From positions 24,001 to 88,000 of the forward strand of contig JAIBAD010000001.1 of assembly GCA_019695395.1 (NCBI GenBank): a DNA stretch of 64,000 nucleotides. Direction: 5' to 3'. Of this stretch, positions 39,201 through 46,396 are shown one piece after another; the first letter of the stretch is position 1, and each line of letters opens with the position of its first letter. A model generated the notes under the pieces. That model worked only from the letters and a program-made list of their open reading frames with translations, ran no database searches and had not been told where the DNA came from. The position numbers and the translations under genes were made by a program. Source of the stretch: Alphaproteobacteria bacterium. Lineage in GTDB: Bacteria; Pseudomonadota; Alphaproteobacteria; JAEUKQ01; JAIBAD01.

Positions 39201-40182
39201 TTAATATATAAATCTGATAACCTACAAACGGCTTACCAATTGTCACAGCTTGCCCGGGATGAAGTTCGGCCCATGTGGCACTACAAGTTGCTTCTGTTGG
39301 TCCATATGTATTAAGGATTCTTCTATTTGGATGGTACCATTGGCCAATTAAATCAGGCGGGCATTGCTCGCCACCCACACTAATTAATCTTAAAGATGAG
39401 ACATCTTGGTCAATCGTTGATAACAGGGTTGGCACAATATGAAGAACAGTAACATCATTTTTACGCAAAAAATTTCCTAATTCAGGTCCAAGTCTTGTAT
39501 TATCAATAGGACCTGCTATTAAAGTTGCGCCAGAATACCAAGTGGGCCAAATCTCTTCCATTGAAAAATCAAAAGCAATAATTAATCCTTGGTATACTCT
39601 ATCCGTTTTTTTTAATTGATAGATCTTACTGGCTTCAATAACAAAATTAAGTATATTTTTATGATCAATCATCACACCTTTAGGTTGACCTGTAGAACCG
39701 GAGGTATAAAAAATATGACTTAAATCATAATCTGCATTTTGAATATAATTAATTATAGGGCGATCAACAGAATAGTTTTTTAAAATATCATCTAACTTAT
39801 TTAAAAGAAAAAAATTAATTTTCTTTTCAGAAAAATTTTCAATTAACTTTTCTAGTGTAATTATGGCATCTAATTTAGCATCTTGAACAATATAGGTAAC
39901 ACGTTCTGGGGGAAAAGAAGGGTCCAGCGGGACAAAAACCGCACCAGCCTTTAAAATCGCAAGAATAGATTGATAGGTATAAAAAGATCTTTCTAAAAAA
40001 ATACCAACACGTGATCCAGGTTTAATTCCTTTTTCAATTAAATAATGGGCCAACTGATTGGCTTTGTTATCTAATATCTTGTAACTGAATTTTTGTGTTT
40101 CATATTCAAGGGCAATTTGATCGGGATTAACATCACAGCTATTTTCAAAACAATGATGTAATTTTTTATAAGAAAAAACCAT
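36229..40182 (-). CDS. Pls/PosA-type membrane non-ribosomal peptide synthetase (poly-amino-acid synthetase-like)
   Basis: A 1317-residue protein in one frame. The adenylation domain (about 1-500) has FYTSGSTGQPKGV at 158-170, NTYGPTEAT at 291-299, YKTGDLGR at 380-387 and the catalytic LPNGKIDR with Lys492. The carrier domain (about 518-590) has LGGHS with Ser552 as the phosphopantetheine site. Then come three repeats of paired membrane segments plus a left-handed beta-helix-like soluble domain starting with MGAKIGK, LGAKIGK and FGVKIGK, each ending W-x-G-x-PA. This A-T-(2TM-C)x3 layout and length match Streptomyces epsilon-poly-L-lysine synthetase Pls. No normal condensation or thioesterase domain is present. 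It would polymerise one amino acid at the membrane; the product here is unknown. Confidence 0.92.
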   Translation of the reverse strand: MVFSYKKLHHCFENSCDVNPDQIALEYETQKFSYKILDNKANQLAHYLIEKGIKPGSRVGIFLERSFYTYQSILAILKAGAVFVPLDPSFPPERVTYIVQDAKLDAIITLEKLIENFSEKKINFFLLNKLDDILKNYSVDRPIINYIQNADYDLSHIFYTSGSTGQPKGVMIDHKNILNFVIEASKIYQLKKTDRVYQGLIIAFDFSMEEIWPTWYSGATLIAGPIDNTRLGPELGNFLRKNDVTVLHIVPTLLSTIDQDVSSLRLISVGGEQCPPDLIGQWYHPNRRILNTYGPTEATCSATWAELHPGQAVTIGKPFVGYQIYILNDNMENISPGEVGEICIGGVGVAIGYLNQEALTQEKFIPNPFSGSHNSFDRLYKTGDLGRYNQEGNIEYLGRKDSQVKIRGYRIELAEIENVVKELSYIQNVVVSTKELITGIKELIVFFKLQENQKHTNIIKDMQNYLSKKLPSYMVPKYFYNIDQWPLLPNGKIDRIKLLNLDISNLGTTDKDNYIAPEGIFEEKIEHIWADIFKQNKISVEDDFFLDLGGHSLFAAMTISKLRREPLMQNLSITDLYANPTIRKLAARAKIINNSQMTLMQPKQMKSVLRVSNTKYFLCGLAQILSIFCLLGFGSISFIIFWNFLIQNPSYNLKYYLFVGVPGFFLIYFLQSIIFSIIAKWLIIGRFRSGSYPLWGKYYFRCWLVQRIQAAVPLALLSGTPFINIYYRLMGAKIGKNCYIATSFFGFFDLIDIGDNVDIGYGTHIKCSNFDRGYLHIGSIKISDQCFVGNNSIILPNSTLEKNSSLDDQSLLGGNGVIVPEGEGWKGSPASLDKKFTNFITQAKIDNPKKNTSLNKKILLSLTFILAIFFIFLVPILASLPSLYITYLLINSSHWLWYIFGSFGAGLSFVLSLWIIVILFKKILMPKVKAGIYSTESFFFIRKWIADQMMDLTLTLTYSLYATLYLIPFMRLLGAKIGKGVELSTASHITPNLLEISEGSFVADQACIGPARVCAGKVYLGLTKLGYRAFIGNGSYVPGHYTVQNECLIGVLSVPPIDEAKPATSWLGSPAIYLPRRQESQFFVEQKTYKPTFFLYLQRLIYEFFRIIIPPTLYYVSGFISLYIVINLVINHHSEWLILLSPAIVIGSGIAMTIFVVLAKLLLIGIYKPRVEPLWSSFVRRTELITGLYESCVVPTLLGIFIETPLAPMILRLFGVKIGKRTCMATSYITEFDLVRIGNDVAIDIMVALQTHLFEDRVMKMSYVTIHHDASIDTRAVVLYDSVMEAESHLDALSLLMKNETLPKTTSWQGIPAKRYR

Positions 40183-40267
40183 AGGACTAATTTATATTAT
40201 TCTAAGTATATTGATTATATTAATATTATATTGACAGAATTCACTTTTATAAAACAAACTTATCTTT

Positions 40268-40795
40268 ATGAAAACTCTTTATCTTTTAAGACATGGACAA
40301 GCTATAGTCAAAATACCTTTTACTGATCTAAAAGATTTTGATCGTACTCTTACATTCCAAGGAAAAGAAGAGGTGGAAAAAACAGCTAAATTTATAGAAG
40401 AAAATGTTCCCTTACCTATAAAAATTTTATGTTCATCAGCCAAACGTACGAAAGAAACATGTCATATTATTGAATCCAAATTTTCTCCACAAAACTATGA
40501 AACAGTTTATCATGATTCTTTCTACCATGCTTCGCAACAAGAATATCTAGAAGAAATAAAAAAAACAGAAAATAATTATGATAATCTTTTGCTTATTGGG
40601 CATAATCCTACTTTAACTCAATTTCTTTTTTCATTGACCAAAAAAGAAGACCAAAATTGGTCTATTCTTTCAACTTTTCACACAATGCCAACAGCAGGAT
40701 TAGGAATATTAAAATTTCATATTACAAAATGGGAAAATATAATATTTAATTTAGGGCTTTTGATTAATATTATTGATCCCCATAAACTTCAATAA
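40268..40795 (+). CDS. SixA-like histidine phosphatase
   Basis: A 175-residue member of the histidine phosphatase (phosphoglycerate mutase-like) superfamily. The active-site LLRHGQA (Arg8, His9, Gly10) is at the N-terminus, DFDRTLTFQGKEEV matches the SixA Dxx-R-x-L-x-x-x-G block, LCSSAKRTKETCHII follows, and LLIGHNPTL provides the second histidine. SixA dephosphorylates phosphohistidine on partner proteins such as NPr; the partner here is unknown. It lies head to head with the synthetase gene across 85 bp and is 1 bp from the convergent end of hdaA. Confidence 0.87.
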   Translation: MKTLYLLRHGQAIVKIPFTDLKDFDRTLTFQGKEEVEKTAKFIEENVPLPIKILCSSAKRTKETCHIIESKFSPQNYETVYHDSFYHASQQEYLEEIKKTENNYDNLLLIGHNPTLTQFLFSLTKKEDQNWSILSTFHTMPTAGLGILKFHITKWENIIFNLGLLINIIDPHKLQ

Positions 40796-40796
40796 A

Positions 40797-41501
40797 CTAC
40801 AAATCTTTTTTATGAGAATTTAAATTTTTAATTATTTGGCGTACTAAAGAAAGATTTAAAGGTTTTTTTGATGCTAAATTATACTCATCAATTTGTTGTA
40901 CTATATGATGGATAGCAACAAATGATCTTTCTGTGTGGGTAAGTATGTAATCAATAATACGTTTGTTAATAGTCAATTGGTAATCTGAAAATTTTTTAAC
41001 GAGTAACGCTGTAATTAAGAAATCATCTGGTGGATAAATAGGAACTGCTTGTATTGTTTCTAGTCTAGATTGTAAATCTGGTAAATCCACTGACCAACGT
41101 GACGGGGGCATTTGACTGCATATTAATAAATTTTTTTTTTTTTTTTTAATTAAATTAAGTAAATGAAAAAAAAACTTTTCAAAGTTTTGTTTATCATTTT
41201 TTCTTACTTCTTCTTGATCATCAAAAACAAATGTTTTAAACGATTTTGAAAGTTGAAGCCATTGCTCTAAATTAGTTTTACTGTACGTAAAAAAATAAGA
41301 CTGCGATTTTTGGCCCCATATTTGGGCCAGATGTGTTTTACCACTGCCTTCAGGGCCATAAATAGCTACAATTGGCTGGGGCCAAATTGGCCATAAATCA
41401 ATTAAATTTTTCGCTATACGATTAGAATCACTCACAAAAAAATCTTCTTCTAAATAAGAATTTTTGTGTTGGAATTTTAAAGAAAATTGTTTGATAGACA
41501 T
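40797..41501 (-). CDS. hdaA: HdaA, DnaA-regulatory inactivator homologue
   Basis: A 234-residue AAA+ protein related to DnaA domains III, as expected for HdaA/Hda, which with the beta clamp stimulates ATP hydrolysis by DnaA and limits re-initiation. A Walker A motif GPEGSGKT is at residues 49-56 and a sensor-like RSFVAIHHIVQQIDEYNL is near the C-terminus. The opening IKQFSLKF resembles a clamp-binding motif. A run of 17 adenines encodes Lys119-123 in the middle of the gene, so slippage could shift the frame. It follows a PerM-type gene by 17 bp, the usual alphaproteobacterial neighbour. Confidence 0.87.
   Translation of the reverse strand: MSIKQFSLKFQHKNSYLEEDFFVSDSNRIAKNLIDLWPIWPQPIVAIYGPEGSGKTHLAQIWGQKSQSYFFTYSKTNLEQWLQLSKSFKTFVFDDQEEVRKNDKQNFEKFFFHLLNLIKKKKKNLLICSQMPPSRWSVDLPDLQSRLETIQAVPIYPPDDFLITALLVKKFSDYQLTINKRIIDYILTHTERSFVAIHHIVQQIDEYNLASKKPLNLSLVRQIIKNLNSHKKDL
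41131..41147 (-). repeat. A(17) homopolymer inside hdaA
   Basis: Seventeen consecutive T on the plus strand are seventeen A in the coding strand of hdaA. The tract covers five AAA lysine codons plus two bases of the following Asn codon. Homopolymers of this length are prone to replication and transcription slippage, so hdaA could be phase-variable or produce a mixed protein population. Sequencing error in the tract length must also be considered. Confidence 0.9.
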
Positions 41502-41518
41502 ATAAATTATTAAAGGTG

Positions 41519-42583
41519 TTATTTTTTAGATAAATCTTTACCTAAATAAAACTGACTATGAAAGTATTTATCAAGAACAAATCTTAATAATACCCCTAGA
41601 GAAGCAGCAATAGGTATACTAATCAAAATACCAAGAAATCCAAAAAGCGTTCCACCCGCTAATAGAGCAAAAATAATCCAAACAGGATGCAACCCAATTC
41701 TTGATCCTACTAATTTAGGGGTCAATACATAACCTTCCAAAATTTGCCCTATAATAAAAATACCAATCACAATGAAAAATGGCGTCCATTCTGCAAATTG
41801 GGCTAATGTTAAACTAACAGAAATAATAAACCCAGTGATACTTCCCACATAAGGAATAAATGATAAAAAACCTATTAAAGCACCCAAACTTAATCCAAAA
41901 TCTAATCCTAATAAGGATAACGAAATGCTATAATAAAATCCCAATAATAAGCAGACTATAGCTTGGCCACGCACAAATCCCGCTAATGTTTTATCTATAT
42001 CTTTAATTTGTCTTCTTATTGTTTTCGCAAATAAGCGAGGCAATAAATGATCAACATATTTAGTCAATAAATTCCAGTCTTTAAGTATATAAAAAGCCAC
42101 AACAGGTGTAATTAAAAGCAATGAAATTACATTTACAAACGCTGCACCACGGCTAAGAATTCCAGCCAAAGTATTCCCAAAGAAATTTAACATAGAACTC
42201 ATTTGCCCTGCTAATATTTCTCTAAGTTGTAAAGATTCTTGTAATCTAATTTTTTGCTGAATTAAATCTAAAATAGGCTGTAATTTAATAATCAAACTAT
42301 TAATATAGGATGGACCACGTTCCAATAATTCAAGTGTTTGATGCGAAACCATTGGAAAAAGTAATAAACCTGCCAAAAGAAATATTAATATAAAACCTAT
42401 AAGGGTTAAAGCAGCACTAATCCCGCGTGCCAATCCAATTTTTTCAAGATAGTTGCAAAGTGGATTTAAAAAATAAGCAACAGCGATCCCTAAAACAAAA
42501 GGCAATAACATGCCACTTAAAAAATAAAGAACTATAATGCAAGCTATTAATAAAAGCAGCCAAAAATAACCTTGTTTTGTCAT
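41519..42583 (-). CDS. AI-2E family (PerM-type) membrane transporter
   Basis: A 354-residue integral membrane protein with about seven to eight hydrophobic segments and a long amphipathic stretch (about residues 85-150) typical of the AI-2E transporter family. FVRGQAIVCLLLGFYYSI, LIGFLSFIPYVGSITG, and VGSRIGLHPVWIIFALLAGGTLFGFLGILISIP are family blocks. Members export small molecules or act as Na+/H+ antiporters; the substrate here is not evident. It sits between the DUF2066 gene and hdaA, the conserved alphaproteobacterial order. Confidence 0.9.
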   Translation of the reverse strand: MTKQGYFWLLLLIACIIVLYFLSGMLLPFVLGIAVAYFLNPLCNYLEKIGLARGISAALTLIGFILIFLLAGLLLFPMVSHQTLELLERGPSYINSLIIKLQPILDLIQQKIRLQESLQLREILAGQMSSMLNFFGNTLAGILSRGAAFVNVISLLLITPVVAFYILKDWNLLTKYVDHLLPRLFAKTIRRQIKDIDKTLAGFVRGQAIVCLLLGFYYSISLSLLGLDFGLSLGALIGFLSFIPYVGSITGFIISVSLTLAQFAEWTPFFIVIGIFIIGQILEGYVLTPKLVGSRIGLHPVWIIFALLAGGTLFGFLGILISIPIAASLGVLLRFVLDKYFHSQFYLGKDLSKK

Positions 42584-42640
42584 ATATTTATTTGAATTAA
42601 TAAAATAATTTAATTGCTAACATATATAATTTTTTGACAT

Positions 42641-43810
42641 TCAGGGTGATAGAGTTATTAATTTATTACCATTAGTATCCATAGACAAACGTAATGATTG
42701 TGTCTGTAAATTATTAATTAATTGGCTTTCATCACCAACAAAAATTATACTAACTAAAAAATTAGACTTTCTTAAAGATAAAGGTTGTACGGATTTAATA
42801 CCAGGTAAATTTTTTAATTTTTCATAAATAAAAGACCATTCTTTTAAATCAACAGGCATAATACGTACAAGCAAACTACTTTCTGGTCCTACAGGCAAAG
42901 AAGCAATTTGAGGACGGTTCCAAATAGTTTGAAAATTATTAACTACTTGATCTACAAGAGGTTGAAAAGTTTCAACTTTGTTAAAATCTGCGTTATTTGG
43001 CAAAGGTATGGTTTGTGAAAATTGATCTTGTTTACCGGTTGGAGAATAACGTTGAAACATAATTTCTGCTACGGTTTCATTTTTCGTATTTATTGTTGGA
43101 CGTAATTCAATCACTATTACATCATTAGTTCTATATCGCTCCATAATACGAGCAAGCGCAGATTGATTACCCAATAAAGCCTCTGCTCCATCTAACAAAG
43201 CCATATCTTGTGTATCTTTAGAAGGGACAATCACAGGTAAAAGTTGATTACGTGCTTGACCAAGTTGCCATGCATTAAACCAAAGATTATTGTCTTCAAA
43301 CAAAAGACTTCCTGTATCCATCGTTAAAATGGGTAGAACTAAGGGAGGACGATCTACAGTTTTATTAAAAGCTATATTATTTTCTTGTAAAAGACTTTGA
43401 ATTGCTTCTGTTTGGAAATGAAAAGTAAGTTTACCAATATATCTTACCGCAGAAGCTTTTTCTGATTGTATTTCAAAATCTTCAACTAATTTCGTAATAT
43501 CTGCATCTGATATCTGTGAAAATCTTGCTACATCTTGGGGTGAGACTAATTGTTGCAACAATCTTTGAAACCCGATACGTTGCCCTTGGATTAAAGCAAG
43601 GTCCCGTGCTTCAGCTGCGCTTTTTGCTGTTACATCAACATCAACATTATCAATAATATAAAAATTATTTTGTTGGGCTAGTGCATAAAAAGATAGACTA
43701 AAAAACAAAAAGAAAAAATAAGGAATTACTTTATATTTATTTTTATAAAGAAATCCCAAAAATAAAAGCAAAATACCAAGAAAAATAAAAATCATTATTG
43801 TCAACCTCAT
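42641..43810 (-). CDS. DUF2066 domain protein, membrane-anchored
   Basis: A 389-residue protein. Two hydrophobic segments lie at about residues 4-20 and 28-46, the second ending in ALAQ like a signal peptide, so it is anchored or exported to the periplasm. From about residue 50 it shows the DUF2066 pattern (VDVTAKSAAEARDLALIQGQ, FQRLLQQLV). Function is unknown. In alphaproteobacteria it commonly lies divergent from purM and upstream of a PerM-type transporter and hdaA, as here. An in-frame ATG at 43795 is an alternative start. Confidence 0.85.
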   Translation of the reverse strand: MRLTIMIFIFLGILLLFLGFLYKNKYKVIPYFFFLFFSLSFYALAQQNNFYIIDNVDVDVTAKSAAEARDLALIQGQRIGFQRLLQQLVSPQDVARFSQISDADITKLVEDFEIQSEKASAVRYIGKLTFHFQTEAIQSLLQENNIAFNKTVDRPPLVLPILTMDTGSLLFEDNNLWFNAWQLGQARNQLLPVIVPSKDTQDMALLDGAEALLGNQSALARIMERYRTNDVIVIELRPTINTKNETVAEIMFQRYSPTGKQDQFSQTIPLPNNADFNKVETFQPLVDQVVNNFQTIWNRPQIASLPVGPESSLLVRIMPVDLKEWSFIYEKLKNLPGIKSVQPLSLRKSNFLVSIIFVGDESQLINNLQTQSLRLSMDTNGNKLITLSP

Positions 43811-43861
43811 ACAATACTATATTGTAGCTAGTTAAATCAATTTAGACGAAGGAGAAAATTA

Positions 43862-44926
43862 ATTCCAATACATTCTTATCAATCTTCTGGTGTTAACATT
43901 GATCAAGGCAATAATTTTGTCGACATGATAAAACCCTTAGTTGCACAAACCAAAAGATTGGGAACTATGGGTAATCTTGGTGGTTTTGGCGGACTGTTTG
44001 ATATGGGAGCTTTAAATTATCAAGATCCTGTCCTAGTAGCTACAACAGATGGGGTGGGCACTAAGTTAAAAATTGCCATAGAACTTAACCAACACCACAC
44101 TATTGGACAAGATTTAGTAGCTATGTGTGTTAATGATCTTATTGTTCAAGGTGCCGAACCTTTATTTTTTTTAGATTATTTTGCCACAAGCAAACTTTCC
44201 TTACCTTTAGCAACTGAAGTGATCAAAGGCATTACCCAGGCTTGCCAAGAATCAGGCTGTAGCCTTATAGGGGGAGAAACAGCAGAAATGCCAGGTATCT
44301 ATCATCAATCTGATTATGATTTAGCCGGATTTGCTGTCGGCGTGGTAGAAAGGTCAAAACTTTTACCCAAAAATACTATTTGTGAAGGTGATATTATTAT
44401 TGCACTACCTTCTTCGGGTGTTCATTCTAATGGCTTTTCACTTGTAAGGCATTTAGTGCATCACCATGATATTAGTTATCACAATCCAGCACCTTTTTTT
44501 CCTTCTCGAAGTTTAGGTGATGTTTTACTGACACCGACCCATATCTATGTTAAAAGCTGTCTTGAAGCATTTAAAACAAATTTAATAAAAGGGTTAGCAC
44601 ATATTACAGGTGGCGGATTGCTTGATAATATTCCTAGAATTTTACCTTCAAATTTAACCGCCTATATTGATACGCAAAGCTGGACTATTCCTTCTGTTTT
44701 TAAATGGCTTAAAAAAATAGGTAATATTGATCCTATGGAAATGGTTCAAGTTTTTAATTGTGGAATAGGTATGATTTGTCTTGCTAATCAAACTGATTAC
44801 CCTATTTTAAAAGAAATTTTTGCAAAGCATCACCAAGAAACTTTCATAATTGGTAAAATTGGCCAACGCAATTCGTCAAATGCCCCAGTTGTTTTTAATG
44901 ATTTTAAAGAATCATGGGCTATTTAA
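43862..44926 (+). CDS. purM: Phosphoribosylformylglycinamidine cyclo-ligase (AIR synthetase), probable ATT start
   Basis: PurM makes aminoimidazole ribonucleotide in purine synthesis. The first ATG (43925) would give 333 residues but cuts into the fold: codons upstream still encode SYQSSGVNIDQGNNFVD, which aligns with the family's YKDAGVDIDAGNALV. No in-frame ATG, GTG or TTG exists there. A GGAG at 43851-43854 lies 7 nt before an ATT at 43862, giving 354 residues, the normal length. I therefore annotate an ATT start. Core motifs TTDGVGTKLK, MCVNDLIVQGAEPLFFLDY, GGETAEMPGIY and HITGGGLLDNIPR are intact. It overlaps purN by 13 bp. Confidence 0.93.
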   Translation: MPIHSYQSSGVNIDQGNNFVDMIKPLVAQTKRLGTMGNLGGFGGLFDMGALNYQDPVLVATTDGVGTKLKIAIELNQHHTIGQDLVAMCVNDLIVQGAEPLFFLDYFATSKLSLPLATEVIKGITQACQESGCSLIGGETAEMPGIYHQSDYDLAGFAVGVVERSKLLPKNTICEGDIIIALPSSGVHSNGFSLVRHLVHHHDISYHNPAPFFPSRSLGDVLLTPTHIYVKSCLEAFKTNLIKGLAHITGGGLLDNIPRILPSNLTAYIDTQSWTIPSVFKWLKKIGNIDPMEMVQVFNCGIGMICLANQTDYPILKEIFAKHHQETFIIGKIGQRNSSNAPVVFNDFKESWAI

Positions 44927-45570
44927 ATACAGCTGTTTTCATTTCAGGTCGCGGAAGTAATTTAGAAGCCTTAATAAAATCCTGTGACACTCTTTCTTCA
45001 AAAACAAAAATAAGCCTAGTAATTAGTAATAATCCCAAAGCACCCGGATTATTTAAGGCAGAACAAAAAAATATACCAACTAAAATTATTGATCATCATC
45101 TTTTTCCTGATCGTTTCTCTTTTGAAAGCAGTCTATTGGAAACATTACAAAATTATAAAATTAATTTCATATGTCTTGCTGGTTTCATGAAAATTTTAAG
45201 TAAACAGTTTATTGAAAAATGGGATAAAAAAATTATTAATATTCATCCTTCCCTTCTTCCAGCTTTTCCAGGATTGAATACACACCAACGCGTTCTAGAA
45301 TCAGGGGTAAAATTTACAGGATGTACGGTACATTTTGTTGATGCAAATATTGATACAGGACCTATTATTATTCAAGCCATAACACCTGTATTATCCAAAG
45401 ATACATCGGAAACATTAGCCACACGTGTTCTTGAATTAGAACATAAAATTTATCCCATTGCCCTACAATGGTTAGCAAAAAATAAATTAACTGTTATCAA
45501 TAATAAAGTTTTAGTTAATGAGAAGTTATTAGAAGATCAATCTTTTTTGATTTACCCTACAGCGTCTTAA
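44914..45570 (+). CDS. purN: Phosphoribosylglycinamide formyltransferase
   Basis: A 218-residue folate-dependent GAR transformylase. FISGRGSNLEALI is the phosphate loop, LAGFMKILS and INIHPSLLPAFPGLNTHQRVL hold the catalytic Asn/His, and GCTVHFVDANIDTGPII the catalytic Asp. It acts earlier than PurM in the purine pathway and shares an operon with it (13-bp overlap, ATG inside the end of purM). Its last 4 bp overlap the convergent rsmA. Confidence 0.96.
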   Translation: MGYLNTAVFISGRGSNLEALIKSCDTLSSKTKISLVISNNPKAPGLFKAEQKNIPTKIIDHHLFPDRFSFESSLLETLQNYKINFICLAGFMKILSKQFIEKWDKKIINIHPSLLPAFPGLNTHQRVLESGVKFTGCTVHFVDANIDTGPIIIQAITPVLSKDTSETLATRVLELEHKIYPIALQWLAKNKLTVINNKVLVNEKLLEDQSFLIYPTAS

Positions 45571-46394
45571 TTTTTCTCTTTATCAAGTAAATTGGCTAAA
45601 GTACAAAATTGTTCTAATGTTAAATCTTCTGGACGTAAAGTTTCTGCAATATTTGCTTGATGCAAAATCGATTGTGCATCATTTGTTAATCCACGTAAAC
45701 TATGACGGATCATTTTACGACGTTGGCCAAAAACCGTTTTAGTTAAGTTTTGTAAGGTATATGGGTTAGCTTTAAATCTTGGTTCGGATAATGGCGTTAA
45801 TCGAACAACTGTTGAATAAACTTTAGGTGGTGGGAAAAAGGATCCTGGTGCAATATCAAATATATCATCAACATCAGCTAACCATTGTACTAAAATGCTA
45901 AGTCTGCCATAAGCTTTACTTCCCGGTTTTGCAACCAACCTATCTGCGACTTCTTTTTGAAACATTAAAATTAATTGAGAAAATGATCGGATATAGTCAA
46001 GCCAATTTATTAATAATATAGTTGCAATATTATAAGGTAAATTAGCTATTATTAATCTTGGTTCTTGGCCTAATGTTTGAAGATTAATTTTTAATGCATC
46101 ATCTAAAATAAAATCAAACTTATTGGGGTATTTTTGTTTAAGTAACTCTAAGACAGGTTTAAATCTTAGATCTTGTTCAATAGCAATAATTGAATGTGCC
46201 GGGCTTTCCAAAAGGGCACGCGTAAGCCCACCCGGACCTGGGCCAATTTCAATAATTGTAGAGTTATTTAAATTGCCAGCTGACTTAACAATACGGTCCA
46301 TTAGGTTAGGATCAAATAAAAAATGTTGACCCAAAGATGATTTGGGCATTAAATCATATTGGTCTATCAGCTGACGCAAACTTGGTAAAATCAA
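45567..46394 (-). CDS. rsmA: 16S rRNA dimethyladenosine transferase
   Basis: A 275-residue KsgA/RsmA that dimethylates two adenines in the 3' hairpin of 16S rRNA during 30S assembly. The SAM-binding motif is IIEIGPGPGGLTRALL, the target-base motif IIANLPYNIAT, and SLGQHFLFDPNLMDRIV is the N-terminal block. The start is a TTG preceded by AAGGA located in the last codons and stop of surA, so the two are translationally coupled across a 2-bp gap. pdxA, which normally lies between surA and rsmA, is absent. Confidence 0.95.
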   Translation of the reverse strand: MILPSLRQLIDQYDLMPKSSLGQHFLFDPNLMDRIVKSAGNLNNSTIIEIGPGPGGLTRALLESPAHSIIAIEQDLRFKPVLELLKQKYPNKFDFILDDALKINLQTLGQEPRLIIANLPYNIATILLINWLDYIRSFSQLILMFQKEVADRLVAKPGSKAYGRLSILVQWLADVDDIFDIAPGSFFPPPKVYSTVVRLTPLSEPRFKANPYTLQNLTKTVFGQRRKMIRHSLRGLTNDAQSILHQANIAETLRPEDLTLEQFCTLANLLDKEKN

Positions 46395-46396
46395 AA

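Noticed and set aside
43925-44926. purM starting at the first ATG (333 residues)
   Set aside because: It would drop a conserved N-terminal block that is still encoded in frame and preceded by a good Shine-Dalgarno.
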